A stretch of 64,000 bases of DNA from positions 248,001 through 312,000 of the forward strand of contig DASVQQ010000007.1 in assembly GCA_036389035.1 (NCBI GenBank), written 5' to 3'. Positions 36,101 through 44,885 of this stretch are shown here, piece after piece (the stretch's first letter is position 1; every line of letters starts with the position of its first letter). The notes under the pieces are model-generated. The model did not search any database, had not been told where the DNA came from, and saw only the letters and a list, made by a program, of their open reading frames with translations. Both the position numbers and the translations under genes were made by a program. This DNA comes from Jatrophihabitans sp. (lineage in GTDB: Bacteria; Actinomycetota; Actinomycetes; Mycobacteriales; Jatrophihabitantaceae).

Positions 36101-38828
36101 CGGCACTGACCGAGGGCAGGTGCTGGTCCGCTTCGCAGGGGTTGACCAGAAAGCTCGTCGTCTGCTCCACGGTGCGCAGCCGGAACCAGCGCTGGCCGCG
36201 CCAGTCGCGCAGGCTCGCCCAGCCGCCCGCGGCCAGGGTCGCGGCGGTGACCGCGGCAGTCCGCTCCGATCCGCCGGCGTCACAGCTCAACACCGGCAGG
36301 TCCGCGCATTCGGCTGCCAACCCCTGCAACGTCGTGCCGGGTCCTACCTCGAGCAGCAGATCGCACCGGTCGGCAAGCTGCCGCAGCGCGGCCGAGAAGG
36401 CGACCGGTCGCAGCAGCTGCCGGGACAGCAGGCGCGCCAGGTCCTCCTCGGGAGGTAGCGGGGCGCCGGTGACGCTGGAGATGACCACGCCGTTGGGCTC
36501 GGACCAGCGGACCTCCCGCAGGCAGGCCTCGAGGTGCTCGACGGCCGGCCGCATCGCCTCGGTGTGAAAGGCGTGGGAGACATTCAGGGGTGTGCAACCG
36601 ATACCGCGGGCGGTGGCCCGGGACTGGAACTCCTCCAGGGCGGTGAGCGGGCCGGCGATCACCGTGTGCAGCGGTCCGTTGTGGCAGGCGATGCTGGCAT
36701 CGATCCCGTCGAGCAGGGCGGTGACCGTCGAGGTGTCCGCCCGCACGCTGGTCATGCCGGTGCCCGCGCGGCCGTGTGCAGCCATGATCTGCCCGCGACG
36801 CTCGGCCAATCGCAGCGCCGCGGCCGGTTCGATCGCGCCTGCCCAGCACAGCGCGGCGAGGTCGCCCAGGCTGTGCCCGGTGGCCGCCTCGGCAACCACG
36901 CCCATCCGTTCGAGCCATTCGAGCGCGGCCAGCGATTGCCGCATGATGGCCGGCTGCGCCTGCTCGGTGCCGCGAGCGCCGTCGTGGATCTCCAGTGCCG
37001 GGCTGAAGTCCGGAACCGCGAGCTCGCCGGCCCAGGACGAGAGCCCGGTGCGCACCGGTGCCGCCTGACCGGGAAAGAGCAAACCCAGTCGGGGGGTCCG
37101 TCCGGCGGCCAGCACGAAGCCGGCGGCGTCGTCGATCAGGGGCGACCGGGAGCCGGTCCACAGATCACCCAGCCGGGTCAGCGCCTTCGCGGCGGCGGTG
37201 GCGGCCTCGTCCGGCGTGCGCGCGATCAGCACGGCGCGCGCTCCGCTCAGCCCCGAGTAGGTCTGGGCACAGGTGTTGGCGACGTCGACGAACTCGGCGG
37301 CCGACCACTGCTCGGCACGCTCGTGGACGAGTGACAGCAGCCGGCCGAGCTCATCCTGGCTGTGCGCGCGGAGCGGCAACAGCTCGAATCCGGGACGGGG
37401 CCTGGGCCGGGCCTGCCAGCGCGGCGCCGCCGGCCGCCGCGGGCCGGTGACCTCGGTCGCCCGTCCCGAGATGAGCACGTGGCTGTTGATCCCGCCGAAG
37501 CCTGCTGAGGATATGCCCGCGTGCGCCGGCCCGTCCGGCCACGCCGCCGGCTCGCTGAGCAGCTTCAGGCCGCTGATGTCGGGGTCGAGCAGCGGGTGCG
37601 GGGTCTGGACTCCGGTGGCCGGTGGAAGAATCCGCCGGTGCACCGCGAGCACGGCCTTGATGAAGGATGCCGCGCCGGCGGCGGCCTTGGTGTGGCCGAT
37701 GTTGGCCTTGATCGAGCCCAGCGCCGCGGGTGCGGTGCCGCGGATCCGGTTCAGGGCCGCCAACTCCACCGCGTCGCCGACCGCGGTTCCGGTGCCGTGG
37801 CCTTCGATCAGGCGGACGTCACCGGGCTCCAGGCGGGTCATCGCGTACGCCGCGGCGATGGCACGGGCCTGCCCGTCGGCCTCCGGCCTGGTGATGCCAC
37901 CGGAGCCGTCGGAGGAGACTCCCCAGCCGGCCACCTCGGCGTACGGGCGAAGGCTGTGGGCGCCGGCGTCCGCGGCACGCATCAGGACCACCATGCCGCA
38001 ACCCTCACCGGGCAGGAAGCCGGTCGGGTTGGCGTCGAAGACTCGCATGTCGTTGCTGGCGAGGGCGCCCAACCGGGCGAAACCCACGAGCTCAAGGGGA
38101 TCCAGGCTCAGATCCACCCCACCGGCCAGCACCACGTCTGCCTCGCCGGTGGCCAGCAACCGGCAGCCGGTGGTGATGGCCAGCAGGCTGGACGCGCACG
38201 CGCCGTCGACGGTGTACCCGCCGCCGCCGAAGTCGAAGTGATTGCAGATCCGCCCGGCGATGGTGTTGGACAGCGCGCCGGCCAGGCTCTCTTCGTTGGG
38301 TTCGGTGAAGGTGTCCAGGACCCGCGTGCTGAGTTCGGTCAGGGTCCGGTCCCGCAACTGGGCGTCCGCGCCCGCCGAGTGCAACGCGTCGCTGACCAGC
38401 CGCTTGAGAAAGGGCAATCGGTGCCGTATCTGGGCGGTGCGGCTGAACTCCCCGGTCAGGGTGTTGCCGACGATCACCGCGACCCGACGCTTGTCGAAGC
38501 CCGATCCGTTGCCGAGCCCGGCGTCGGCCAGCGCGGCGGCGGCTGTCTCCAGCGCGAGCCAGTGCGAGGGATCGCAGGCGCTGTGCACGTGCGGCGGAAC
38601 CTGGAACCGCCGGCGGTCGAACGTCCAGTCCTCGAGCACGGCCGCCTGGCGCAGGTAGGTCTGGTCCGGGCCGTCGCCGAGGTAGGCGCCCGACAGCCGC
38701 TGCTCGGGCATCGCGCGAAACGCCCGCCGGCCGGTGAGCACCGTGTGCCACAACGCGTCCGGTGACGGCGCGTCGGGATAGCGGCAGGCCAGCCCCACCA
38801 CGACCGGAACGTCGGCCGCAGCGTTCAT
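33135..38828 (-). CDS. pksE: Iterative enediyne polyketide synthase (PksE)
   Basis: This encodes 1897 residues from ATG 38828, overlapping the upstream gene by ATGA. Domains in order: ketosynthase (about 1-470) with Cys211 in VDGACASS, His in EGHGTGTAVGD and the GHTKAAAG block; acyltransferase (about 560-880) with Ser653 in GHSLGDL; ACP (about 940-1020) with phosphopantetheine Ser975 in LHMSSLEV; ketoreductase (about 1165-1400) with LVTGGAAGLTARCA; dehydratase (about 1430-1640) with His1452 in RDHQID; and a C-terminal phosphopantetheinyl transferase (about 1700-1897) with FGLDWQRP and WCAREAIRKATG. This order is diagnostic for PksE, which activates its own ACP and makes the conjugated polyene precursor. 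All visible active-site residues are intact. Confidence 0.97.
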   Translation of the reverse strand: MNAAADVPVVVGLACRYPDAPSPDALWHTVLTGRRAFRAMPEQRLSGAYLGDGPDQTYLRQAAVLEDWTFDRRRFQVPPHVHSACDPSHWLALETAAAALADAGLGNGSGFDKRRVAVIVGNTLTGEFSRTAQIRHRLPFLKRLVSDALHSAGADAQLRDRTLTELSTRVLDTFTEPNEESLAGALSNTIAGRICNHFDFGGGGYTVDGACASSLLAITTGCRLLATGEADVVLAGGVDLSLDPLELVGFARLGALASNDMRVFDANPTGFLPGEGCGMVVLMRAADAGAHSLRPYAEVAGWGVSSDGSGGITRPEADGQARAIAAAYAMTRLEPGDVRLIEGHGTGTAVGDAVELAALNRIRGTAPAALGSIKANIGHTKAAAGAASFIKAVLAVHRRILPPATGVQTPHPLLDPDISGLKLLSEPAAWPDGPAHAGISSAGFGGINSHVLISGRATEVTGPRRPAAPRWQARPRPRPGFELLPLRAHSQDELGRLLSLVHERAEQWSAAEFVDVANTCAQTYSGLSGARAVLIARTPDEAATAAAKALTRLGDLWTGSRSPLIDDAAGFVLAAGRTPRLGLLFPGQAAPVRTGLSSWAGELAVPDFSPALEIHDGARGTEQAQPAIMRQSLAALEWLERMGVVAEAATGHSLGDLAALCWAGAIEPAAALRLAERRGQIMAAHGRAGTGMTSVRADTSTVTALLDGIDASIACHNGPLHTVIAGPLTALEEFQSRATARGIGCTPLNVSHAFHTEAMRPAVEHLEACLREVRWSEPNGVVISSVTGAPLPPEEDLARLLSRQLLRPVAFSAALRQLADRCDLLLEVGPGTTLQGLAAECADLPVLSCDAGGSERTAAVTAATLAAGGWASLRDWRGQRWFRLRTVEQTTSFLVNPCEADQHLPSVSAAVAPAALLTPTAPAVERPAPAASDAPRPAGPDTLTELRTLFARRADVAPHTLDSESSPLRDLHMSSLEVRRCIATVCAQRQVVTPDSALSLSDATLAQIAEVIDGLPGLDGRTRSARVDGVRRWLEPFEHRWEPWEPVPLPAGGAATVLDLPAQAGLAGLAARLPAALAHPGQPLVLRHIGHPGAAALGRGLALELPGAAVTVLDESVRGWPGEVADLAAADGYAELRVTPSGALERRVTRRRDRRAAAPLNFAGTDIILVTGGAAGLTARCAAELAARRGGRLVVLGRSPASAPAVTESLERLRSLGAELDDKQRLDYEQCDLTEPGAVRSLVSRLRAEGEITGLVHGAAVNLPRLLPAVTADSLAAAWAPKVEGARELLEATGDTLRLVVGFGSIIGCFGLAGETDYAVANEGMRQLLESWAAAHPVARVRVLEWSVWAELGMGARMQVLDDLRRAGVEPILPAEGIEEFLRLVDEADPPVTTLVASRFPPTATATVLGPAVDVADRTGRFVEDVRVQTPGVEIVTDSRLTYGDDLYLRDHQIDGASVLPAVLGLEAFAQLGATLGLPAGPLSFEDLSLTAPVDVADSGSTVLRVAALRVAGEPGTSGMRIDAVARSEADGFASDRIAATLRPAAALGTTAPADAPAGLDPAGVHSLYGSTLFHGGGLRRVGRYDLLSAYRVRAWIRADPHAKWFSSFHSSRIRLWDPGLLDAAMHVLLPTVPSRLALPVGCDRLEVAQPPEGWLHVAATELSHTEDEYVFDVTVSAPSGAVVCRWSGLRLRAVASRAFSDGLPLELVGPWLSRRAENARLGRIDIVTGPGRRADADATAMLAALSGGPVEHDAQGRPRSATGQLSASYAGGAVLAGFAPVAFGLDWQRPLDIPATDWPGCLTAADRALIGPLSRDLDESEAVVSTRIWCAREAIRKATGVDGALVLDGVRPNGDCLFSSGPARVLTAGVPIAGIGEMICGVAGIAGIAGPGHDGR

Positions 38829-39880
38829 GGCTTGACCTCTACGGCCCTGACAGCCGGGCGCGGCGGCGCCGGTGGGCGCAGCCTGGCGCGCAGCCGGCGG
38901 GCCGACGGCGCTGTCACCAGCACCAGGCCGCGAAGGACGCAGGTGATCACCAGCGCGAAGAACAGCCCGAACACCACGCCGTTCCAGAGCAGCACGCCGT
39001 AGACCGCCGCGGTGCTCAGGCCGAAGATGATCTGCCCGCGGCGGGTGAACGGCGTCGAGCCCGGATCGGTGATCATGTAGTTGGTGAACAGGATGAAAGC
39101 GACACCGGTCAGTGGCATCAGCGCCGAGATGAGCGCTGTCTGATCCAGCGCCCAGCGCACGACGGCCTGCCCGACGAAGCCGGCGACCCACGCGAGGATG
39201 AGCGGCATCTTGCCGGTCAGCTTGCTGTTGAGCATGGTGCCGAGCATCAGGATGCCCAGCGGCAGCGCCCAGGGCACGATGAGGTGATAGTTGTTGGTGA
39301 ACTGGTACGGCGGAGCTATCCCGACCCAGTGAAAGAGCAGCAGGGTGACTGCGATGCCGGTGTTGGACGGGTTGAGGAAGTGCTTGAGCCGGCCGTTGAC
39401 GCGCACCCGGAACAGGTACTTGCTGCCGTTGCCGACGATGACCGCGAACACGTACGGCCACAGGTCGGCATTGCCGTAGAGCAGCATCGCGCAGGCCAGC
39501 GCGGTGATGTGCGGTGGCAGCAGGAACTCGAAGAGCTTCCGGCCACTGCCGGCGTACTCGGGGCGGCGGCGGTAGGCCCAGCTGTCGACCGCCTCGAAGG
39601 CCAGCGCCGAGGCGTAGGAGGCAAGCAGGCATACCACTGGGGTGATCGGGGACTGCTCGAAGCCGAGAAACGCCTGGCCGAGCACGGTGAGCACCGAGAT
39701 GGACACCGCGAAGCGGGTCAGCGCCTTGACCCGCTTGTCGACAGGCTTGGGCTGGGCGGGGACAGTCGCGGTCGAGGTTGGCGCCGGCTTCTCGGCGACC
39801 GGTGGCGCGGCGACGGGCACCGCCTCCGGCGGCGTGCGGACAGGCTGGGCGGTAGCCGTCTGGTGCAGGATGTCGGTCAC
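38825..39880 (-). CDS. unbU: UNBU-type membrane protein of the enediyne cassette
   Basis: This encodes 351 residues from GTG 39880. A Pro/Ala-rich cytosolic N-terminus (about 1-55) is followed by about eight to nine membrane helices related to RnfD/NqrB (the blocks NTGIAVTLLLFHWVG, NNYHLIVPWALPLGILMLGTMLNSKLTGK and ITDPGSTPFTRRGQIIFG). This is the E5/UNBU protein of enediyne cassettes. Its role is unresolved; a place in redox or membrane handling of the product has been suggested for the family. GTGA overlap with unbV and ATGA overlap with pksE show tight coupling. Confidence 0.93.
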   Translation of the reverse strand: MTDILHQTATAQPVRTPPEAVPVAAPPVAEKPAPTSTATVPAQPKPVDKRVKALTRFAVSISVLTVLGQAFLGFEQSPITPVVCLLASYASALAFEAVDSWAYRRRPEYAGSGRKLFEFLLPPHITALACAMLLYGNADLWPYVFAVIVGNGSKYLFRVRVNGRLKHFLNPSNTGIAVTLLLFHWVGIAPPYQFTNNYHLIVPWALPLGILMLGTMLNSKLTGKMPLILAWVAGFVGQAVVRWALDQTALISALMPLTGVAFILFTNYMITDPGSTPFTRRGQIIFGLSTAAVYGVLLWNGVVFGLFFALVITCVLRGLVLVTAPSARRLRARLRPPAPPRPAVRAVEVKP

Positions 39881-41787
39881 CGTAGCGTCACCTCTCCGTC
39901 GTCGTGCAGCACCACGGTGTGGTGCCCGGGCGTGACCTGGATGCCCGCGGTGCGCACGCCATCAACGCTTCGCCAGGCAACCTCGGCATGCATCGAGCCG
40001 GTAGCCGGCAGGGCCAGGTGCACTTCGGCCGCGGAGACTCCGGCGTGCCCGTTGGCGTAGTACAGCTGGGACTTCTGGGGTGGCAGCCCGGCGGCCGACG
40101 TCGTCGTGACCGTCGCGCCGATCGCCGCGACCTCGGCCCCGGCCGCGGTGCGCCGCACCAGGCGCAGGTCCGCGCCCGGGTTGGTCGAGGCAGCGGTGTT
40201 CAGCAGCACCGAGGAATCGGCGAACTGGTTGGCCACCAGGGCATCGAGCTTGCCGTCGCCGTTGACATCACCGAGCGCGAGCCCGCGGCTGACGCCGGGC
40301 TGCTCGAGCGAGAGCTCGGCGGCGATGTCGGTGTAGCGCTGGTCCGACGTCCGGACGTAGAAGCGGTTCTGATCGTCACCGGACAGGTCGTCGCCCTGCC
40401 GCACGGTGGGCCACACCTCGGGGAATCTCAACAACTCCGGCATGCCCATCGCCAGCTCCTGGAGCTGTGCCCATTTGCCGTTGCTGCCACGGACGAATCC
40501 CTCGGCCTGCAGGTACTCATCGGTGCCGGAGTTGTCGAAGTCCCCCGCCTTGATGTCCCAGGACCAGCCGCTTCGCGCCAGCCCGAGCGCTTCGCTTCGT
40601 TCCCGGTAGGGCAACGCCCCGGCGGCGACGTCGGCCTGGGTGCCGGTCGGGACGAAGACCAGGTTGCTTTCCTGCAAAGCCCATTCGCTGGTGATGTTGC
40701 TGACCAGGATGGTCGGCAGCCCGGTTCCGTGGGTGTAGCTGAACGTGACGCCCATGCCTTTGAACGAGTCACGCCCCAGCACCTCGGACTTGGGCTGGGT
40801 CCAGGTGCGAGCGCCCTTGACCTGGCGCAGGCACAGCCGCCCGGCGGTGGAGCAGTTGATCAGGAGCTGGTCGGGGCCGAAGTCGTTGGCCAAGTAGATC
40901 GAGGGCAGCAGGGCGCCGGTCAGGTCCTGCAAGCCGATGGCCAGCGTCCAGGAGTGCCTGGCGTCGTGGGGCAACGCGCTGCTGAGGTCGGTGACCCGGG
41001 GCGCCGCTCCCGGCTCTCCGGTCGGGGTGAGCCTCAGGATCCGTCCGCCGCCGGCGTTGCGGGCCAGACCCATCCCGTCCTGCATGCGCATCCGCGGGTC
41101 GTCGTGCGCGTCGGGGTCCAGCACCCGAGCGCCATCGGGGAAGTAGTTGCCGACGATCACCGAGAGGTGTCCGGAGCCGTCGAGATCACCGACGTTGACA
41201 GCCGTGGTGTTCCACACCTGCATCGGGGTGATCAGCTCAGCGGCAGTGAAGTCACTCCTGCTCGGCGGCCCTGCCGGACGCGGGCTCTTGTTGAGGAACA
41301 GCACCGGCGAGCGTCCCCAGTAGTAGACGATGAAATCGAGGCCGCCATCCTCGTTGACGTCGGCGGGTACGCACCCCATCGGCGCCATTGTGTCGTCATA
41401 GGCGAGTCCGGTCGGCTCGAGCACGAAGCCGGGGTAGGAGCCGGACTCGCTACCCGGCACTCCGGAGACTCTCACCGAGTCGTCCCGCGGGTCCACCAGG
41501 CACATGTCGGCGGGCCGGCCGAGGCCGCGCAGGTCGGTGATGGCGACGGCCGCGCCGACAGCGGAGATCCACTGCCGGATGCCTTCCAGCCTCGGCGCGA
41601 CCTGGCGCTGGGTCTGCGGGTTCGCCGGACGGTCGTTGGCGGGTAGCTGGCGGAACCCGAAGCGATCCACCAGGGCGCTGCGCTCCTGTGCGGACGCGCC
41701 GGGGTGCATGGTGATCAGCCCCACCGCGACGATCGTGGCGGCCACGATGGCACTGGCCAGTACCCGGCGTAGCGCATCCCGGCTCAT
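39877..41787 (-). CDS. unbV: UNBV-type exported repeat protein of the enediyne cassette
   Basis: This encodes 636 residues from ATG 41787, overlapping the unbL stop. The N-terminal hydrophobic segment (about 10-32) is a signal peptide or anchor. The body is built of FG-GAP/VCBS-like calcium-binding repeats (DVNEDGGLDFIVYYW, DLDGSGHLSVIVGNYF, DFDNSGTDEYLQ, DVNGDGKLDALVANQF). The C-terminal ASPIC/UnbV domain (about 540-630) ends in VTPGHHTVVLHDDGE. It is the E4/UNBV member of the five-gene enediyne cassette and probably acts outside the membrane beside UNBU. The biochemical function is not known. Confidence 0.94.
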   Translation of the reverse strand: MSRDALRRVLASAIVAATIVAVGLITMHPGASAQERSALVDRFGFRQLPANDRPANPQTQRQVAPRLEGIRQWISAVGAAVAITDLRGLGRPADMCLVDPRDDSVRVSGVPGSESGSYPGFVLEPTGLAYDDTMAPMGCVPADVNEDGGLDFIVYYWGRSPVLFLNKSPRPAGPPSRSDFTAAELITPMQVWNTTAVNVGDLDGSGHLSVIVGNYFPDGARVLDPDAHDDPRMRMQDGMGLARNAGGGRILRLTPTGEPGAAPRVTDLSSALPHDARHSWTLAIGLQDLTGALLPSIYLANDFGPDQLLINCSTAGRLCLRQVKGARTWTQPKSEVLGRDSFKGMGVTFSYTHGTGLPTILVSNITSEWALQESNLVFVPTGTQADVAAGALPYRERSEALGLARSGWSWDIKAGDFDNSGTDEYLQAEGFVRGSNGKWAQLQELAMGMPELLRFPEVWPTVRQGDDLSGDDQNRFYVRTSDQRYTDIAAELSLEQPGVSRGLALGDVNGDGKLDALVANQFADSSVLLNTAASTNPGADLRLVRRTAAGAEVAAIGATVTTTSAAGLPPQKSQLYYANGHAGVSAAEVHLALPATGSMHAEVAWRSVDGVRTAGIQVTPGHHTVVLHDDGEVTLR

Positions 41788-42758
41788 GCGACGCCCCAGC
41801 TCCCGGCGCCGGTTCCGGAGTCGGCGACGTAGGCGTCGCCGGTCATGGGCTGCCGGGCAGCGCGCTGGATCAGCCGGTCCCGCCACAGGTCATAGCCGGC
41901 CACATCTTCTCGATGTAGCAGGTCCGCACAGGCGTCGTCAGCCCACCGGGTGGCCTGCTCGACGTCGATGCCGACCAGTTCGCGGCAGGCGTCCCGGGTA
42001 TGCGGCGGCACTATCCCGGCGCGGTCCCGCGCGGCCGCGGCGAACAGCACTCCCTGGCGCAACCAGTCCAGATGCCGACCGGACGCTTCCCGCAGGGCCG
42101 CGCGCCCGGCGGCGTCGGTGGGGCCGGCGTACCCGCACGCCAACCCGATCCCGGCCCACAGGTCAGCCGCGGCGGCAGGGTTCTGCTCCCCGATCAGCCG
42201 CGCGACCCCGGCGACGTCGGCGGATTGCTGGAACCACGCGGCGCGGCCCGCGCCGGCGACCCGGGTTCGCCAGAGTGGTCCGGGCCTGGCGTCGCAGATC
42301 CGTCGCAGGACGCGTTGCCCGCCGAAGAACACCGCTCCGAACGCGGCGCCGTCCACCGCGAGCCAGCGCAGCAGGGGGGTGGTGGGCAGCCGCAGCACGT
42401 AGGGAACGCGCAGCAGGGACAGCGGCCAGCCCGCGCCGACATGGATCAGGTAGCTGTAGTCCTGCCCGGGGCCGGCTGCCAGGGAGCGGAGCGCGGCAGG
42501 CGCCCGGGGCGAGGTCAGGTCCGCGAGTGCCGCGTGCATGCCTGCGCCCTCGTAACCGAAGCCGCGATGCTCGTCAGCGAAATCCTGCAGGTCGCGGTGC
42601 GAGTTCTCGGTGGACGACGAGCGCGCGGCGACGTTGTATCCGGCGATAAAACTGGTGGCGGCGCGTTCCAGCACGGCCCGAGCCTCGGGCCGGTCGGTCC
42701 GGAAACCACGACGTTCGAAATCCGCGAGCCGAAGAGGCAGGACCACTGGTAGACGCAT
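41784..42758 (-). CDS. unbL: UNBL-type protein of the enediyne cassette (DUF1702 family)
   Basis: This encodes 324 residues from ATG 42758 after GAGGAG. A soluble protein with the N-terminal block ADFERRGFRTDRPEARAVLE and FIAGYNVAA, the centre GFGYEGAGMHAALADL, and the C-terminal WADDACADLLHREDVAGYDLWRDRL. This pattern and the position at the head of the cassette identify it as the E3/UNBL protein. Function is unknown, but it always accompanies PksE. It is the first gene of the leftward operon. Confidence 0.9.
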   Translation of the reverse strand: MRLPVVLPLRLADFERRGFRTDRPEARAVLERAATSFIAGYNVAARSSSTENSHRDLQDFADEHRGFGYEGAGMHAALADLTSPRAPAALRSLAAGPGQDYSYLIHVGAGWPLSLLRVPYVLRLPTTPLLRWLAVDGAAFGAVFFGGQRVLRRICDARPGPLWRTRVAGAGRAAWFQQSADVAGVARLIGEQNPAAAADLWAGIGLACGYAGPTDAAGRAALREASGRHLDWLRQGVLFAAAARDRAGIVPPHTRDACRELVGIDVEQATRWADDACADLLHREDVAGYDLWRDRLIQRAARQPMTGDAYVADSGTGAGSWGVA

Positions 42759-43189
42759 GCGCCGCTCCTCGACAGAAACCGAAAGTCGACAGAACTGAAA
42801 GTCATAGTGAACTGGGTACCCGGCTGGCCGGTATCCGCGCAGCGGTCATCCCTGCCTTGAGGCAGCGGTGTGCGGCGGACATTGCCGGATGGATTGGGAC
42901 GCACGGCTGTTCGGCGCCCGTTACAGGCGTCACCTGCCTGGCCGTCCGCTCACCCACGGGCGCTTGCGCTGTCTGCGAGGGGTTATTACCTGCGACAGGA
43001 AGGGAATTCCGCTATGGGTCAGCGAGGATCTCAGAAGCTTCGCCTGCGGCGATACTGCCATGTCGGCGCGGCGCGACTCTTCTCCTGAGTTGCGAATCTT
43101 CAACCAGGCGCCAACCATCTCGACGCACGGGCGATCGATCAGAGAATGTCGTCGTGCCAGTCGTCAGATGCACCAGGACGGCGCGCCTG
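42759..43189. other. Promoter region of the enediyne operon
   Basis: 431 bases between the AraC-type gene and unbL (both leftward). Several overlapping frames of 60-125 codons exist on the + strand but have no ribosome sites and biased codon use of no protein. The stretch must hold the promoter for the cassette on its left side (about 42760-42850, less GC-rich: GAACTGAAAGTCATAGTGAA near 42791-42810). No clear operator could be assigned to the AraC protein. Confidence 0.5.
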
Positions 43190-43603
43190 TCACGCCCGCT
43201 TCTTGGCGTTGACGGAGCGGAACTTTCCAGGTGACATGCCCACGACCTGGGTGAACCGCGAGGTGAAGGTTCCGATGCTGTTGTAGCCGACCCTGGAGCA
43301 GATGTCGGCCACGCTCAGCGAGGTCTCGATCAACAGCCGTTTGGCCTCGCTCAGTCTCAGCGCGGCGAGGTAGGTCGCGGGCGGCAACCCGGTCTGCTCA
43401 CGGAACACCCGCGCGAAGTGGTAGACGCTCATCGAGGCGATCTCGGCCATCTCGGTAAGGCAGAGGTCTTCACCGAGGCGCTCATGCATGACGAGAACCA
43501 CGCGCCGCACGGCGTCTTCACGCAGCCGGGCCGTCCAGGGATGCGCCGGCCGTGGCGCGCTTCGTACCTCGCCGGGTGGGCTGTGAGCCATCTTGTGATC
43601 CAT
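43190..43603 (-). CDS. Small AraC-family transcriptional regulator
   Basis: This encodes 137 residues from ATG 43603; the frame is open further upstream. It is only the DNA-binding half of AraC: HTH one with LCLTEMAEIASMSVYHFARVFREQTG and HTH two with LSVADICSRVGYNSIGTFTSRFTQVVGMSPGKFR, the family signature. There is no ligand-binding domain, so control by another protein or by amount is likely. It stands immediately upstream of and in line with the enediyne operon (431 bases apart) and is the best candidate for its pathway regulator, by position only. Confidence 0.9.
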   Translation of the reverse strand: MDHKMAHSPPGEVRSAPRPAHPWTARLREDAVRRVVLVMHERLGEDLCLTEMAEIASMSVYHFARVFREQTGLPPATYLAALRLSEAKRLLIETSLSVADICSRVGYNSIGTFTSRFTQVVGMSPGKFRSVNAKKRA

Positions 43604-44014
43604 TACAGTGGCGGCCTTTGGGTGGCGGGGATGGGTCGAGCGCGCCCGCTCAGCGGTAGGTGTCGCCGCCCAACCAGGCGGCAGCTGTAGACCCCGTCCC
43701 CCCTCTTCTGCGAGAACCGTGGCTGCCCCGATCACTGGCGCCGACGGTGTGGCTTCGGCTCACTCAGCTTGCCAGCGAACCCCCCCAAACCGCTAGACGG
43801 CAGTAGCCCCTATCGCCGAGGTTGGCAAGACCGAAGAAGTCTGAACCGCTATCGGGGAGTACAACACCGACCGATCGCAGGTGAGCGGTTGCACCGGCCG
43901 GCCCGCCGGGTCGAGGCAGTGGCCGGCGGCCCTCGGGCGGGTCGCTGTCAGGGGCGATGACACGCCGTCCGGACAGGTGGGCGGTCACTCTACGTGGTAT
44001 CATTTTCGATAGCA
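43604..44014. other. Divergent regulatory region between AraC- and HxlR-type genes
   Basis: 411 bases with no protein-like frame. The left part is the 5' region of the AraC gene (in-frame upstream codons of low likelihood); the right end contains the inverted repeat at 43996-44013 before the HxlR gene. It divides the enediyne operon from the second cluster. Confidence 0.5.
43996..44013. promoter_or_regulatory. Candidate operator of the HxlR regulator (own promoter)
   Basis: GGTAT-N8-ATAGC, with the inner perfect inverted repeat TATC-N6-GATA. It ends one base before the ATG of the HxlR gene, which has no ribosome site and may be leaderless, so binding would block transcription start. The same spacing of arms is seen at 57305-57322 and 58226-58243. 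The match is by eye. Confidence 0.45.
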
Positions 44015-44695
44015 ATGAATACTAAACGAACTTACCAACAGTACTGCGGACTGGCCGCCGCTCTCGATGTGATCGGTGAGCGATGGACCTTGCTGCTCGT
44101 CCGGGAGCTCCTGGTGCGCCCCCGGCGTTATGGCGAGCTCCTCAACGACCTGCCGGGCGTGGGCACCAACCTGCTCGCCGAGCGTTTGAAGTTCCTTATC
44201 GACAAGGGGCTGGTTCGCCGGGCGAACGTCAGTGACAACGGCAAGCGGCAGACCTACGAGCTCACCGAGGCCGGCCAGGAGCTGCGTCCTATCGTGCTGA
44301 GCATGGCTCGCTGGGGTCTGCAGCATGGCGAACTCTCCTCGGAGTACGAGGTGCGGGCCACCTGGGCGCTGCTCGCGGTCGAGGCGATGATCGACCCCGA
44401 ACCCCAGCCGGTGGACGAGCAGTACGAATTCCGCATCGACGACGAGGTGTTCTACATCGACATCCGCGAAGGCATCGCTCGCACCGTCGCCGGGCCGGCC
44501 GAGCAGCCCGCGGTGATCGTGACCACCGACGCCGCCACCTTCGTGCGGATCGGCTCCCGGGAGGTGAGCCCGCTGGCGGCGATGGTCACCGGCAAGCTCA
44601 GCCTGGTCGGCGACGACAGCGGTGAAGCGGTGTTGCGCGCCTGTGCGCTGCTCGGCCTGGAGACCTGGTCCTTGGCCGAGGCGGCCCGAGCCTGA
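44015..44695 (+). CDS. HxlR-family regulator with SCP2-like C-terminal domain
   Basis: This encodes 226 residues from ATG 44015; GTG 43994 is less likely because family members begin with KRTYQQYCGLA-like sequence. The winged helix (about 1-100) shows LDVIGERWTLLLVRELLVRPRRYGEL and LLAERLKFLIDKGLVRR, the HxlR pattern. The second half (about 120-226) looks like the SCP2 sterol-carrier fold (FYIDIREGIARTVAG, VIVTTDAATFVRIGS), a possible ligand pocket. It is the only regulator inside the second cluster and probably controls it. Confidence 0.88.
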   Translation: MNTKRTYQQYCGLAAALDVIGERWTLLLVRELLVRPRRYGELLNDLPGVGTNLLAERLKFLIDKGLVRRANVSDNGKRQTYELTEAGQELRPIVLSMARWGLQHGELSSEYEVRATWALLAVEAMIDPEPQPVDEQYEFRIDDEVFYIDIREGIARTVAGPAEQPAVIVTTDAATFVRIGSREVSPLAAMVTGKLSLVGDDSGEAVLRACALLGLETWSLAEAARA

Positions 44696-44885
44696 GCCGT
44701 CACGGCTGAGGCTCGGGTGCATAAGACTTTAAGAATGTATCGTTAATTCGAGCGGACCGGTCAACGTCCCAGGGTCGGCGATGCGCAGTCCGGCTGAACC
44801 TCTCGCAGGAACTACGCAACGGTGCAGCGCAGCCGGGCGTCGTTCGGGACCGACGCCCGGCTGCCGCCGCCCGACGGCAGCGCCG

